From [Flexibacter] sp. ATCC 35103 (GTDB lineage Bacteria; Bacteroidota; Bacteroidia; Flavobacteriales; Flavobacteriaceae), in NCBI RefSeq assembly GCF_001975985.1, contig NZ_MTQF01000005.1, positions 124,001 to 188,000 on the forward strand: a stretch of DNA of 64,000 bases. Reading direction: 5' to 3'. Each line of letters begins with the position of its first letter. The stretch's first letter is position 1. A program made the position numbers and the translations under genes. This document shows, in pieces, positions 15,399-24,814 of this stretch. The notes under the pieces are model-generated. The model had not been told where the DNA came from and did not search any database. It was given only the letters and a program-made list of their open reading frames with translations.

Positions 15399-17447
15399 CT
15401 ATAAAAAATCTTTCTCAGAAACTCCTTCGTTGATCTTAATGTCGGTCATTTTAATATCCAATTCAAAACCTACATTTTGCACCAGATTAAAAGGAACTTT
15501 AATTCCTTTTACTTCTCTGTAATCGTTAAAGTTGGTTATTTGAGAAGACGATTTTCCGTCTTGTTCACGAACTTTGCCTTTTGCAGTTTTCAAGCCTGAT
15601 TTTACATCGTAGTAATACGTTGTTTTACCATCTTTTATTACATAAGCATCGCTGCCGTTTACAGGTTCGATTCCGTCAACTTTTAAGTCTGTTCTTTTTT
15701 GTAATTGTAATTCTTCAAAAGGAGCAGCGCTGGCTTTCATATCGGCAAGATCTGCGCCTTCAAGATTCTTGCGTTGACCTTGTTGTTCGATATAAGCTCC
15801 TTTTTCGTTTACAACCTGTTTCATTAAATTCATGGTTCCCATGGCGAGCGAAACCATCATTTTGCCTTTAGAATCTAATTTAGAAGTAAATGTCAAAGGT
15901 CCAGGAGCTTGCGGTACAGTTGTAGTTCCGGTCATTGCCAGTGTTTTTGCGGCAGAAACTGCTTTTTCTCCTCCAATTGCTTTAAGGTAATTTTCGAAAA
16001 CAGTTTTAGCAGTAATTCCGGTTGGAGCTTCTTTTTTAGTAACAGGTTTTTCAACTGGATTTCCGTATTTGTCAAAATAGAAAATCGGAATTTGAAGTTT
16101 TTCTAAACCCGTAATTACATCAGAACCTTTTCCGGCAATAACAATTCGTATATTGTCGAGAAGAAAATACTTGTTTGCAACGCGGTAAATATCATCGGCA
16201 GTAACATCATTTATAGTCTGAATGTATTTTTCGTAAAAGTCTGCCGGTAATTTTTCTGTTTCAATATTCAAAGCATATCTGGCAACTGTTTGCGGTTTTT
16301 CGACCTGCATTACAAATCGGCCAATATATCCTGCTTTTACATTTCTCAAAACTTCCTGAGGAACTCGCTCGGTTCTGATTCTTTTAATTTCTTTTATAAA
16401 CTGAACAACTGCGCTGTCAGTAACCGTGTTTCTAACGGCAGATGAAGCTTTAAATTTAGTTACATACTTTCCGGCCCCAATGCTTGAATTTGCGCCATAT
16501 GTCCAGGCATGTTCTTCACGAAGGTTCATATTTAGGTAACTGTTAAAATCTCCTCCTAAAATTTGATTTGCAATTACTGCAGGAAAAAAATCAGGATCGC
16601 TCATTTTTAAGTTCACGGTATTAACCAGTGAAATTTCAGATTGAACCGCATTTGAAACATCCACAAAATCAATCTGAAGTTGAGAAACATTCTCCGGATT
16701 TGGGTAAGTGTTTTTTGGTGTGTTTTGTTTTTTCCATCCGCCAAAAAGTTTTTCAACAGCAGCTTTTGTTTCTTTGAATTTAACATCACCAATTATTACT
16801 AAATAAGCATTTTCAGGAACAAAATAAGTAGCGTAATTTGTCTGAACATCTGCAAGAGTTACATTTTTTACCGTTTCTTCTGAAAGATATTCTCCTGACG
16901 GATGATTTTTTCCAAAAGCTAAAACATCAACAACTCTGTTTGCAATTGCAGGAACACTTTTTTCATCGGCTTTAAGGCCTTCAATTAATTTTGCTTTTTC
17001 CTTATCAAATTCAATTTGAGTAAAATTAGGTTGTAAAGCACCTTCTGCCAACAGTTCTAAAACACGTCCTGAATATTTAGAAAGTGAACTTGCATATGCG
17101 CCGGATGATGAAAAATTAATACTTGCTCCGTAAAAATCAATTTCTTCGTTAAAAGCTTCTTTGGTTGTTTTTTTAGTTCCGTTGCCAATTAAGCTGCTGG
17201 TTAATTCGTCGACACCTTTTTTGTTTCCTTCTGTAAAAGGAGCATTGTCGAGTGTTAGATTAAAGCTTACTCTTGGTAATTTATGATTTTCAACTACCAA
17301 AACTTTCATGCCGTTTGCCAAAACAAAAGTTTGAGGTTTTTTGATGTTGACTACTGGTGAAGGGCCTGGTTTTGGTTGTAGACGATCTTGTGCTTGCATA
17401 ATTCCAGTCAGGAATAAAAGGATTAAAAATGTATGTATTTTTTTCAT
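15399..17447 (-). CDS. M16-family peptidase homologue without zinc site, with extra C-terminal domain
   Basis: 682 residues with signal peptide (ending GIMQAQ, residue 20). Residues about 35-450 form two M16 domains. At the place of the catalytic HxxEH the sequence reads GVDELTSSL (78-86), so the zinc ligands are missing and this is the non-catalytic partner. Residues about 490-682 are an added domain that resembles outer-membrane-lipoprotein-sorting or periplasmic carrier folds (ALAMTGTTTVPQAPGPLTFTSKLDSKG; NGSDAYVIKDGKTTYYYDVKSGL). It lies 12 bases downstream of the active M16 gene, matching two-subunit M16B proteases where one subunit carries zinc and the other helps bind substrate. Confidence 0.88.
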   Translation of the reverse strand: MKKIHTFLILLFLTGIMQAQDRLQPKPGPSPVVNIKKPQTFVLANGMKVLVVENHKLPRVSFNLTLDNAPFTEGNKKGVDELTSSLIGNGTKKTTKEAFNEEIDFYGASINFSSSGAYASSLSKYSGRVLELLAEGALQPNFTQIEFDKEKAKLIEGLKADEKSVPAIANRVVDVLAFGKNHPSGEYLSEETVKNVTLADVQTNYATYFVPENAYLVIIGDVKFKETKAAVEKLFGGWKKQNTPKNTYPNPENVSQLQIDFVDVSNAVQSEISLVNTVNLKMSDPDFFPAVIANQILGGDFNSYLNMNLREEHAWTYGANSSIGAGKYVTKFKASSAVRNTVTDSAVVQFIKEIKRIRTERVPQEVLRNVKAGYIGRFVMQVEKPQTVARYALNIETEKLPADFYEKYIQTINDVTADDIYRVANKYFLLDNIRIVIAGKGSDVITGLEKLQIPIFYFDKYGNPVEKPVTKKEAPTGITAKTVFENYLKAIGGEKAVSAAKTLAMTGTTTVPQAPGPLTFTSKLDSKGKMMVSLAMGTMNLMKQVVNEKGAYIEQQGQRKNLEGADLADMKASAAPFEELQLQKRTDLKVDGIEPVNGSDAYVIKDGKTTYYYDVKSGLKTAKGKVREQDGKSSSQITNFNDYREVKGIKVPFNLVQNVGFELDIKMTDIKINEGVSEKDFL

Positions 17448-17459
17448 GATTCAATAAGC

Positions 17460-18782
17460 TTAGTTTTGAACTTTAGTTGAAGGAATGTAGTCTAAAATTA
17501 AACGCTGGTTAGGGTTTAGGTACTTTTTAGCCACTTCTCTAATTTCTTCTCTTGTAATAGAGTGATAAAGATCAATTTCTGTATTAATTAAATTAACGTC
17601 TCCGTAGAGAAGGTAATAAGAAGCGAGATTTTCAGCAATTCCTTCTACGCTGGCATTGGCATTCACAAAATTATTATCGAATTTATTTTGTAATTTTTCG
17701 TAATCTTTTTCAGAAATCAGATCAGTTTGAATTTTTACAATTTCTTCATCCATTTCTTTCAAGATGTCGGCTGTAGTATATGGAGCCATTGGCAGGCCGT
17801 ATAATATATAGGTTCCATAATCTTCCTGACTAAAACCAACGGCTCCAATTTGAAGTGCCATCTTTTTATCATCGACTATTTTTTTGTACAATTTTGAACT
17901 TTTTCCGTCACTTAAATAAGAAGAGATCAAGTCTAAAACTCTGGCGTCTCTGGTTTTCATCGACGGTGTTCTGTATGAAGCAACAATCATCGGGATCTGA
18001 ATATTCGGATCTTCATAAGTTGCTTTTATAGTCTGGTTGATTGGTTCTTCGACAAAAGTTTGTTTTTTTACTTCTTCTCCTCTCGGAATTGGAGCGAAAT
18101 ATTTCTGAATCCATTCTTTGGTTTTTGTTTTATCAAAATCTCCTGCTACGACCAAAACAGCATTGTTTGGTGTATAGAATTTTTTATTAAATGCCTGAAA
18201 CTCTTCCAAAGTAGCTGCATCAAGATCTTTCATAGATCCTATAGTTGTCCAGCGATACGGATGATTTTTGAACATGTTTTTCTTAACCTCAGGAAGAATA
18301 TTTCCGTAAGGCTGATTGTCGTAACGCATTCTTTTTTCTTCTTTTACGACTTCGTTTTGAGTTTCAACTCCAATTTTGTTAATGATAGGGTGCATCAATC
18401 TTTCAGACTCCATCCATAAGCCAAGTTCCAGGCTGTTTGAAGGGAATACTTCGTAGTAATACGTTCTGTCGTCAGACGTGTTGGCGTTATTTACTCCGCC
18501 GTTTGCGGTGACGATTTTCATCCATTCGCCACGTTTTATATTTTGTGTTCCTTCAAATAATAAATGCTCAAAGAAATGCGCAAAACCCGTTCGGTCAGGG
18601 CGCTCGTCTTTTGATCCTACGTGATACATTACTGACGTAATTACAACGGGAGCCGATGGATCGTTGTGCAAAATAACATGCATGCCGTTATCTAAATTGT
18701 ATTCTTCAAAAGCTACCTTTTGAGCATGAGCCACTCCGCCGAGCATTATTGCTGCACTTAACATCATTATTGAATTTTTCAT
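17460..18782 (-). CDS. M16-family zinc peptidase, catalytic subunit
   Basis: 440 residues with signal peptide (cleavage near VAHAQ, residue 21). The inverted zinc motif HFFEH is at residues 69-73, with the third ligand Glu in NEVVKEEKRMRYDNQPYG (about 144-149). The N-terminal M16 domain is followed by the inactive M16_C domain (about 190-370). It is expected to cut peptides in the periplasm together with the subunit encoded 12 bases downstream. A promoter-like TAATTTTG lies upstream. A short hairpin TACCTA...TAGGTA (18803-18821) is present in the leader. Confidence 0.92.
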   Translation of the reverse strand: MKNSIMMLSAAIMLGGVAHAQKVAFEEYNLDNGMHVILHNDPSAPVVITSVMYHVGSKDERPDRTGFAHFFEHLLFEGTQNIKRGEWMKIVTANGGVNNANTSDDRTYYYEVFPSNSLELGLWMESERLMHPIINKIGVETQNEVVKEEKRMRYDNQPYGNILPEVKKNMFKNHPYRWTTIGSMKDLDAATLEEFQAFNKKFYTPNNAVLVVAGDFDKTKTKEWIQKYFAPIPRGEEVKKQTFVEEPINQTIKATYEDPNIQIPMIVASYRTPSMKTRDARVLDLISSYLSDGKSSKLYKKIVDDKKMALQIGAVGFSQEDYGTYILYGLPMAPYTTADILKEMDEEIVKIQTDLISEKDYEKLQNKFDNNFVNANASVEGIAENLASYYLLYGDVNLINTEIDLYHSITREEIREVAKKYLNPNQRLILDYIPSTKVQN

Positions 18783-18845
18783 AAAGATTAATAATTTTTA
18801 TTTACCTATAGTATGTAGGTAGCCAAGAGTTGATTATCGTTACAT

Positions 18846-18853
18846 CAAAATTA
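18846..18853 (-). promoter_or_regulatory. -7 element of the M16 peptidase operon
   Basis: On the minus strand TAATTTTG matches TAnnTTTG, 63 bases before the ATG. A TTG on the minus strand (18869-18871) is only 15 bases away, so the -33 is poor. Confidence 0.4.
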
Positions 18854-18996
18854 ACTTTTTTTAATTATCAAATAAGTGTTAAGTCTCATTTTGGTGATAC
18901 TTTAACAATCATTCCTGTTTAAAACTTCTTTTTTGACAGCTGAAATCCCTTGAAAAACAGACTTTAAAACGAAATAAATATTTTTAGAATAAGAAA

Positions 18997-19026
18997 TTGC
19001 ACAGTAAATTATTAATTGTATATTTG
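18997..19026 (+). promoter_or_regulatory. Promoter of the rplU-rpmA operon
   Basis: TTG (18997-18999) and TATATTTG (19019-19026), 19 bases apart, an excellent match to the Flavobacterium consensus. The ATG follows 30 bases downstream. Confidence 0.8.
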
Positions 19027-19056
19027 CAACCTTAAAAATCAATAAATCAATTTGGT

Positions 19057-19497
19057 ATGTATGCAATCGTAGAGATAGCAGGGCAACAATTTAAAGTAAG
19101 CAAAGACTTAAAGGTTTATGTTAACCGTTTGACTAACGAAGAAGGTTCAAAAGTTTCTTTTGACAAAGTTCTTTTATTAGATGATAATGGTAACGTAACT
19201 TTAGGCGCCCCAGCTATAGAAGGTGCTTCAGTAGAAGCTAAAGTGTTACAACACTTAAAAGGAGATAAAGTTATCGTTTTCAAAAAGAAAAGAAGAAAAG
19301 GATACAAAAAGAGAAATGGTCACAGACAATATCTTACTCAAATTGTAATTGAAGGTATTACTGCAGCTGGAGGAACTAAAAAAGCAGCAGCTAAAAAAGC
19401 GGTTGTAGCAGATGAAGCAGCTACTGAAGAAGTAGAAGCTCCAAAAGTAAAAAAAGCAGCAGCTCCAAAAGCAAAAAAAGAAGCTACTAAAGAATAA
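19057..19497 (+). CDS. rplU: 50S ribosomal protein L21 with Lys/Ala-rich tail
   Basis: 146 residues. The first 100 are standard bL21 (MYAIVEIAGQQFKVSKDLK; the rRNA-binding VIVFKKKRRKGYKKRNGHRQYLTQIVIEGI). A low-complexity tail of about 43 residues follows, alternating Ala/Lys and Glu/Val (AAAKKAVVADEAATEEVEAPKVKKAAAPKAKKEATKE without the usual stop near 103). Such tails are common on Bacteroidetes L21. It is co-transcribed with rpmA from the strong promoter at 18997. Confidence 0.95.
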   Translation: MYAIVEIAGQQFKVSKDLKVYVNRLTNEEGSKVSFDKVLLLDDNGNVTLGAPAIEGASVEAKVLQHLKGDKVIVFKKKRRKGYKKRNGHRQYLTQIVIEGITAAGGTKKAAAKKAVVADEAATEEVEAPKVKKAAAPKAKKEATKE

Positions 19498-19521
19498 TAA
19501 CAATATTTAAACTCATACGTC

Positions 19522-19782
19522 ATGGCTCACAAGAAAGGTGTCGGTAGTTCGAAGAATGGTAGAGAATCAGAATCAAAACGTTTAGGCGTTAAGATTTTTG
19601 GAGGTCAAGCTGCTATTGCTGGGAACATCATCGTTAGACAAAGAGGTTCAAAACATAATCCAGGTGAAAATGTTTACATTAGTAAAGATCACACACTACA
19701 CGCAAGAGTAGCTGGAGTTGTTAAGTTCCAAAAGAAAAGAGATAACAAATCTTATGTATCTATCCTTCCATTCGAAGCATAA
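19522..19782 (+). CDS. rpmA: 50S ribosomal protein L27
   Basis: 86 residues, complete. [20 protein letters not shown] is the flexible N-terminal tail that reaches the peptidyl transferase centre; the first residues are MAHKKG with no N-terminal extension of the kind cleaved in Firmicutes. [22 protein letters not shown] is the core signature. It lies 24 bases after rplU and is followed by a strong terminator. Confidence 0.97.
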   Translation: MAHKKGVGSSKNGRESESKRLGVKIFGGQAAIAGNIIVRQRGSKHNPGENVYISKDHTLHARVAGVVKFQKKRDNKSYVSILPFEA

Positions 19783-19801
19783 TCATTAGATTACTTATTA
19801 C

Positions 19802-19830
19802 AAAACCCGTTCGCATTGCGAACGGGTTTT
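19802..19830 (+). terminator. Terminator of the rplU-rpmA operon
   Basis: Perfect 13-bp stem (AAAACCCGTTCGC/GCGAACGGGTTTT), 3-nt loop, then a T run. Confidence 0.9.
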
Positions 19831-19962
19831 TTGTTTTTAATCAATACTGATTTATAAAATAGTGTAACAATTTCTATAATAATGCAACATATGTTCTAAA
19901 GGAATTAACATTAAGTTGAAAAAATAAGGGCATTATGAAATTAACTATTTAACTCAGGATTT

Positions 19963-20550
19963 ATGAACGAAAAAAGATTTTTAAAAATCCGCCTGTATTG
20001 TACAAGTATAATAGCAATCTCTGTTTGGCTATTATTAATCTGGAATTATTATAATGGAGGAGTGCCAAGTCATCATATTCTGAATGATAAAAATTTACCT
20101 GAAATTTCGAATTGGTGGGGAGCGATATTACTTCCTTTGCTTTCATGGGTTTTGTTTTACCGGATAAAAAAGAGAGCTGTAACAGATATTGGCAATGAAT
20201 CGAAAGTATCAGATTTTCAAACAAATATAATTTATGGATTTATCGGCGCTTTATTCATGGGGATACTTCTTTCGGTATTTTTTACTTTAGAATATGAAAA
20301 TTTTCCAGCTTACATACTTTTAATAATTCTGATGTCCGGCTTATTTTTTCCTGTTTACAGAGCAGAGTGTATTCTTGGCTTTGTTTTGGGGATGACTTTT
20401 ACATTTGGGGCGGTGTTGCCAACTGCAATAGGATTTATATTGGTATTAATTGGTGTATTCTTGTATCTGTGTATTCGACCAATATTTTTGTATGTTGTAT
20501 CCCGGTTTTTATTTGTTATAGTTTCGAGAAGACAGAAGACTGATAAATAA
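19963..20550 (+). CDS. Polytopic membrane protein of unknown function
   Basis: 195 residues with about six predicted membrane helices: near residues 10-28, 50-67, 88-108, 115-130, 135-160 and 165-190. Loops are short and partly charged (RIKKRAVTDIGNESKVSDF on the presumed cytoplasmic side). No family motif is recognised. It follows the rpmA terminator by 130 bases and precedes another unknown membrane protein by 69 bases on the same strand, so the two may be expressed together. Confidence 0.65.
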   Translation: MNEKRFLKIRLYCTSIIAISVWLLLIWNYYNGGVPSHHILNDKNLPEISNWWGAILLPLLSWVLFYRIKKRAVTDIGNESKVSDFQTNIIYGFIGALFMGILLSVFFTLEYENFPAYILLIILMSGLFFPVYRAECILGFVLGMTFTFGAVLPTAIGFILVLIGVFLYLCIRPIFLYVVSRFLFVIVSRRQKTDK

Positions 20551-20619
20551 AATGAAATAAATATCAGATTATATATTGGACTTATTATTTGTATTTTTGG
20601 TTGAACAAATCTCCAAATT

Positions 20620-21903
20620 TTGAAAAAAATAGTTTTTTTTATCTTTCTTTTCAGTGCAAGTCTGTTTGCAAAAGAAATTAATCCTGCTGAACAAATTGTA
20701 TCATTAAACGAGAATCAAAAAAAGATTTTATACGAATTTGCAGTTCTTCAAAAAAACGCTTCTAATGCTAATGAATATTGGCAGCAACACAAGAATCAGT
20801 TTTCTGCAATTAATGATACAGTAAGAAATCAATTGGCAAACGAAATTTATGCCAATTCACACATTTCATACACTCCTGTAAAAGATTCTGCGGTTCAATT
20901 ATGGATGCAGACGCAATCACTTACGAATTGGATGTTATATCTGGCGGCGTTTATTGCAATATGTTCTATAATAGGATTATTGCGCAATTATTGGGGTTTG
21001 CTTATCGATATTCTTATCAGGCAATTTGCGCCAATATTCAGACTTTTATTTTCGGCAATATTGCTAACTTATGAATTGTTGCTGATAGGTATTGCGTGTG
21101 TTGTTTTTGGTTGTTATATTGAAGAAATGACCTTGCGAACGGTAGTAATTCATACGGGTTTATTTTTATTATGGAGTCAGTCAACGGCTATTTTTACCCG
21201 CAAATATTTAGTAAAGAAATATATTTTTGAAATAAAAAATAATTTCTGGAGTCGGAATAATTGGGAAACAATAAAAACAATTTGTTTGCCTGCAATAATC
21301 GTTACACTGGCACTTTTGTACGTATTATATAAAAATCCGGATGATACTTTGTATAATTATGAGATCGTTGTTTCTGGTATGGCTGTTATTTGTGCTTTGC
21401 CATTTTGGCGTACATTAGAGAAATATATTTCTCCAATACTTGTTCCTTTTGAAGACAGTTATATAGAAAGAAGTATTGATTCGCTTGCTGCGTGTGTTAT
21501 TGTGGCTTTACTTATCGATGGCTTTTTGATAGCACAGCAAAATCCGATTTTTTCTTATGTGATAGTAGCCTTGACAAGTTTGCTGATTATCTCATTTTTA
21601 CTTTTATCGCTGAAACATAATTTTAAATACAATTACAAGAATTATTATTATTTGCAATTAATTACCGTTCTTTTTCTTCTGTTCACTTTGTTTTATAGCT
21701 TTTATATTCATTCTGCCGAAATGATTTGGGCATCCTTAATAGGGACAAGCGTCTACATTATTATCAAATATTGGGAAATTCCAACCTTTTTTATAAGCTG
21801 GAAAAGAAGCAGAACATTGGCTTGGGGATTTTTGGGAATGGCGTTATTATTGTGGTTATTGGCAAAAGGTATTTTGTATGTTTCCGGAATGTTGTATGTT
21901 TAA
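20620..21903 (+). CDS. Large polytopic membrane protein of unknown function
   Basis: 427 residues starting at TTG 20620 (MKKIVFFIFLFSASLFAKE, a signal peptide). A soluble, probably periplasmic stretch (about 20-100, rich in Asn/Gln) precedes about ten membrane helices filling residues 105-425. The layout, signal peptide plus short exported domain plus helical bundle, recalls mechanosensitive-channel-like or DUF membrane proteins, but the MscS beta-domain and its glycine-rich pore helix are not apparent. No functional call is made. A palindromic terminator lies 64 bases downstream. Confidence 0.65.
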   Translation: MKKIVFFIFLFSASLFAKEINPAEQIVSLNENQKKILYEFAVLQKNASNANEYWQQHKNQFSAINDTVRNQLANEIYANSHISYTPVKDSAVQLWMQTQSLTNWMLYLAAFIAICSIIGLLRNYWGLLIDILIRQFAPIFRLLFSAILLTYELLLIGIACVVFGCYIEEMTLRTVVIHTGLFLLWSQSTAIFTRKYLVKKYIFEIKNNFWSRNNWETIKTICLPAIIVTLALLYVLYKNPDDTLYNYEIVVSGMAVICALPFWRTLEKYISPILVPFEDSYIERSIDSLAACVIVALLIDGFLIAQQNPIFSYVIVALTSLLIISFLLLSLKHNFKYNYKNYYYLQLITVLFLLFTLFYSFYIHSAEMIWASLIGTSVYIIIKYWEIPTFFISWKRSRTLAWGFLGMALLLWLLAKGILYVSGMLYV

Positions 21904-21915
21904 TTCTACATGTCT

Positions 21916-21940
21916 TGTCATTTCGACCGAAGGAAGAAAT
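21916..21940. repeat. Solo left arm of the TGTCATT inverted-repeat family
   Basis: TGTCATTTCGACCGAAGGAA then GAAAT, one base different from the left arm of the copy at 15119. No right arm follows, so this is a remnant. Confidence 0.6.
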
Positions 21941-21966
21941 AATAGAGATTCAATTGTAAATTTCAT

Positions 21967-21999
21967 AAAAAAACCTGTTCGTAGTGAGCAGGTTTTTTT
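21967..21999. terminator. Bidirectional terminator between convergent genes
   Basis: Arms AAAAAAACCTGTTC and GAGCAGGTTTTTTT form a 14-bp stem with one G-U pair. It can serve both the membrane protein gene on the plus strand and the AsmA-like gene on the minus strand. Confidence 0.85.
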
Positions 22000-22001
22000 A
22001 T

Positions 22002-24764
22002 TTATTCGGTGTCTTTTGTTTCTTCTAAATCTTCTGTTTTGCGTCCCAATTTTACTTTAGGGCTATTCTGTGTTCCGGTAACAGTTAGCGGAATTCCGAA
22101 TATACCAAGAGGAGGTAAGCCTAAACGCATTTTTAAGTTCAGTTTTCCGTCTAAACTTGTTGTGCCTTCAATTCTTGGACGAAAGCCTGCAAACTTAAAT
22201 TTAAAGCGTTCTACCGTCATGATGTTATTTTTGATAGTAGTTTTAATGTCAACTTTAGAGACATCAGGATTTTTCATCGATTCAGAATTTGTTTGTTTGC
22301 TTACTGCGTTAAACATTTTCAATCCTCGCACTTTTACATCTTTTACAGAAAGGATTCCTCCGCCGGTAAGCGATGGATAAACCGGATCCATATTCCCGTT
22401 TAAACGGCCTTTTAATTGATAATCGACAGATACTATCCCTTGTGCTTTTTCAGCTGCACTGGCCATTTTTCTGAAAACTTCAATTTCATTATATGCTTTT
22501 TTAATATCAAAATCAGATGCTTTAAGACTAAAATCAAAATTCGCTTTTTGTGTAGTTATCGCCTGATAGTTGGCGTTCATGCCAACATTACAGCCAATTA
22601 AATTAAAACCGGTATTCTGCATGCTCAATTTTCCTTTGTTCATGTTTAAATTTCCTGTCGCATTTTGAAGATTCAATTTGTCAAAATTTACTTTTTGAGC
22701 ATTAGCTGTAAAATTCAAATTCAAATTTGTCGGAATTATGATAACTCCGGTTTGTTTTGCTTCGGTTTGAGCAGGAGCAGGGCTTTGAGTTTTTGTTTGT
22801 GTTACAGATGTATTTGCCGGCGTACTTGACATAAATTCATCTACATTAATATATCGTGATGTAACTTTAAAAGAGCCTCTTAAAACACCAGTATTTGTCG
22901 TTACGTAATTAAAAACGTTCTGTAGATATCCATTTAGCTTAAAGTCTGATTCGCCATAAGCGGCCAGAAAATTATTAAACGACATTTTATCCTGATTGAT
23001 TTTAAAAATCCCTTCTTTAATAATGAATTTTTTAGGAAGATATTCTGATGCGATTCCTATATTTCTTAGTTCAAGAGTTCCCTTATTATAAAGTTTGCTG
23101 TAATTTCCTTTTTCAGCATCGCTTTGTTTGCCTTTCAAAACCAGGTCAGCTTTTATAAAACCATCTAAATCAAGCCCTTTTTGAGAAAAAACTTTGTAGA
23201 TTTTATGGATGTCAAGTTCACCTTTTGCTTTAATGTCATAAGTCAGATCATTAAAATTACTTAAATCAGCTTCTACAAAAACAGGTTTTCCTTCAAAAGT
23301 AAACTGAGTTGGTTTTAGACTTACTTTCAAATCCTCAAATGTTCCTTTTTGATTCTCAATTTTTGATTTTATTGTAATATTAGTAATCGGATTTGGGTAA
23401 TATTTGGTTTTTAAATAACCATTTTGCAAATCGATAATTCCTTTTGTAACAGGAAACAGTTTGTTTTTCTGATCAAATTTTCCGTTTGCTTTTACATCTC
23501 CGGCCAAACTTCCTTTTAAAACGATGTCTGGAATTCCAAGTGCTTTTGTTAGTTTCTCAAGATCAATTTTAGCTTTAAAAGCAGCATTTATTTCAGGCGT
23601 ATTTACACCTTTTACAGAAAAATTAGATTTTAAATAATCCTTATTTATATTTAAAGATAAATTTTTTGCATCCACAGTTAAAAGGTCCGGATTTAAAGAA
23701 GGAACTGTAGTTTTAACTTCTAAATTTAAATTAGAAACCGGAAAAGCACTTTTGTTATAATTTACAAAGCCATTGTCTATTTTTACATCCAAATTCAAAT
23801 CAGGAGCAATATTCTGTGAGGCAATATAGTTTCCTTTTAAGGTAAAAAGCAGATTGGTTTTACCTGTTATTTCTGTTTTAGAAAGCCAGGTAATGTATTT
23901 TGGAGGTAAAGCGGTAAAAAGATCGTATAAATTACTATCGTCAGATTTTATTATAAAATCCATATTGTAACCGTCTTTCAGGAAATCAAATTTTCCTTTA
24001 AAATCGACTAAAAGCTGATTGATCTTAAGGTTGTTTTGTTCAAAAAAGAAAGACAATGAGTTAACGTTTACTTTAGTAATTAAGTCAGCATCAATCTTTT
24101 TATTCATTAAATACGGTTCGCCTTCGTAAACAATGTTTAATTTTTCGATTTTGGCTTTTGAGTATAAATCAAAAACAGCCTGGTTTAGATCTCCTTTTCC
24201 TAAGTAGTTAAAACCAAAAGCATCAAAATGTACTTTAGTAGATAAATCGTCGTAAATAATTTTACTGTTTATGATTTCAATTTTTTCCAGTTTTAGCGAT
24301 GCGTCGGCATCAGTACTATCTTTAGGATCTGATGGTTTTGATGATTTGTAAACATTATAATTAGCTTCTCCTTTTTCGTTTACTTTTACATTAATAAAAG
24401 AATCAGACAAATAGATCTGGTCAATTTTTACTTCTTTGCTAAAAACTAAACTTGCTACGTTTATTCCAAAAGAGACTTCTTTTGCGGTAATAAATTTTTC
24501 ATTTTTATAAGGAGCTGATCCGTTAAGGCTTAAATCATTTAAAGTTAAAGTCAAGGAAGGAAAGTGATGAAAAAAGGAGACCGAAACATCAGAATAATTT
24601 AATTCTGCGCTTAATTTTTCGTTAGCCGTTTTTTTAATTTGCTCCTTGATTTTATCAGCAAATATAATAGGGGTCAAAAACAACAATCCTATAATAACGA
24701 CAAAAGTTATTGCGAGATATTTTGCCGTTTTTAATAAAATGGACTTCGTTTTATTTGTAGACAT
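22002..24764 (-). CDS. AsmA family protein
   Basis: 920 residues. One N-terminal membrane anchor (about 14-33, YLAITFVVIIGLLFLTPIIF) is followed by the AsmA N-terminal block (IKKTANEKLSAELNYSDVSVSFFHHFPSLTLTLNDLSL). A long repetitive beta-rich body extends to the C-terminal AsmA domain ending with PRIEGTTSLDGKLNLKMRLGLPPLGIFG. AsmA-like proteins are periplasm-spanning, related to bridge-like lipid transfer proteins, and affect outer-membrane lipid balance. A Ser/Thr/Pro-rich linker occurs near residues 655-675 (SVTQTKTQSPAPAQTEAKQT). It lies 50 bases downstream of miaE on the same strand. Confidence 0.9.
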   Translation of the reverse strand: MSTNKTKSILLKTAKYLAITFVVIIGLLFLTPIIFADKIKEQIKKTANEKLSAELNYSDVSVSFFHHFPSLTLTLNDLSLNGSAPYKNEKFITAKEVSFGINVASLVFSKEVKIDQIYLSDSFINVKVNEKGEANYNVYKSSKPSDPKDSTDADASLKLEKIEIINSKIIYDDLSTKVHFDAFGFNYLGKGDLNQAVFDLYSKAKIEKLNIVYEGEPYLMNKKIDADLITKVNVNSLSFFFEQNNLKINQLLVDFKGKFDFLKDGYNMDFIIKSDDSNLYDLFTALPPKYITWLSKTEITGKTNLLFTLKGNYIASQNIAPDLNLDVKIDNGFVNYNKSAFPVSNLNLEVKTTVPSLNPDLLTVDAKNLSLNINKDYLKSNFSVKGVNTPEINAAFKAKIDLEKLTKALGIPDIVLKGSLAGDVKANGKFDQKNKLFPVTKGIIDLQNGYLKTKYYPNPITNITIKSKIENQKGTFEDLKVSLKPTQFTFEGKPVFVEADLSNFNDLTYDIKAKGELDIHKIYKVFSQKGLDLDGFIKADLVLKGKQSDAEKGNYSKLYNKGTLELRNIGIASEYLPKKFIIKEGIFKINQDKMSFNNFLAAYGESDFKLNGYLQNVFNYVTTNTGVLRGSFKVTSRYINVDEFMSSTPANTSVTQTKTQSPAPAQTEAKQTGVIIIPTNLNLNFTANAQKVNFDKLNLQNATGNLNMNKGKLSMQNTGFNLIGCNVGMNANYQAITTQKANFDFSLKASDFDIKKAYNEIEVFRKMASAAEKAQGIVSVDYQLKGRLNGNMDPVYPSLTGGGILSVKDVKVRGLKMFNAVSKQTNSESMKNPDVSKVDIKTTIKNNIMTVERFKFKFAGFRPRIEGTTSLDGKLNLKMRLGLPPLGIFGIPLTVTGTQNSPKVKLGRKTEDLEETKDTE

Positions 24765-24814
24765 AACAAATTGAGGTGTTTACAGGAAAGATTTGTATTG
24801 TGTTAAAAAGTGTA

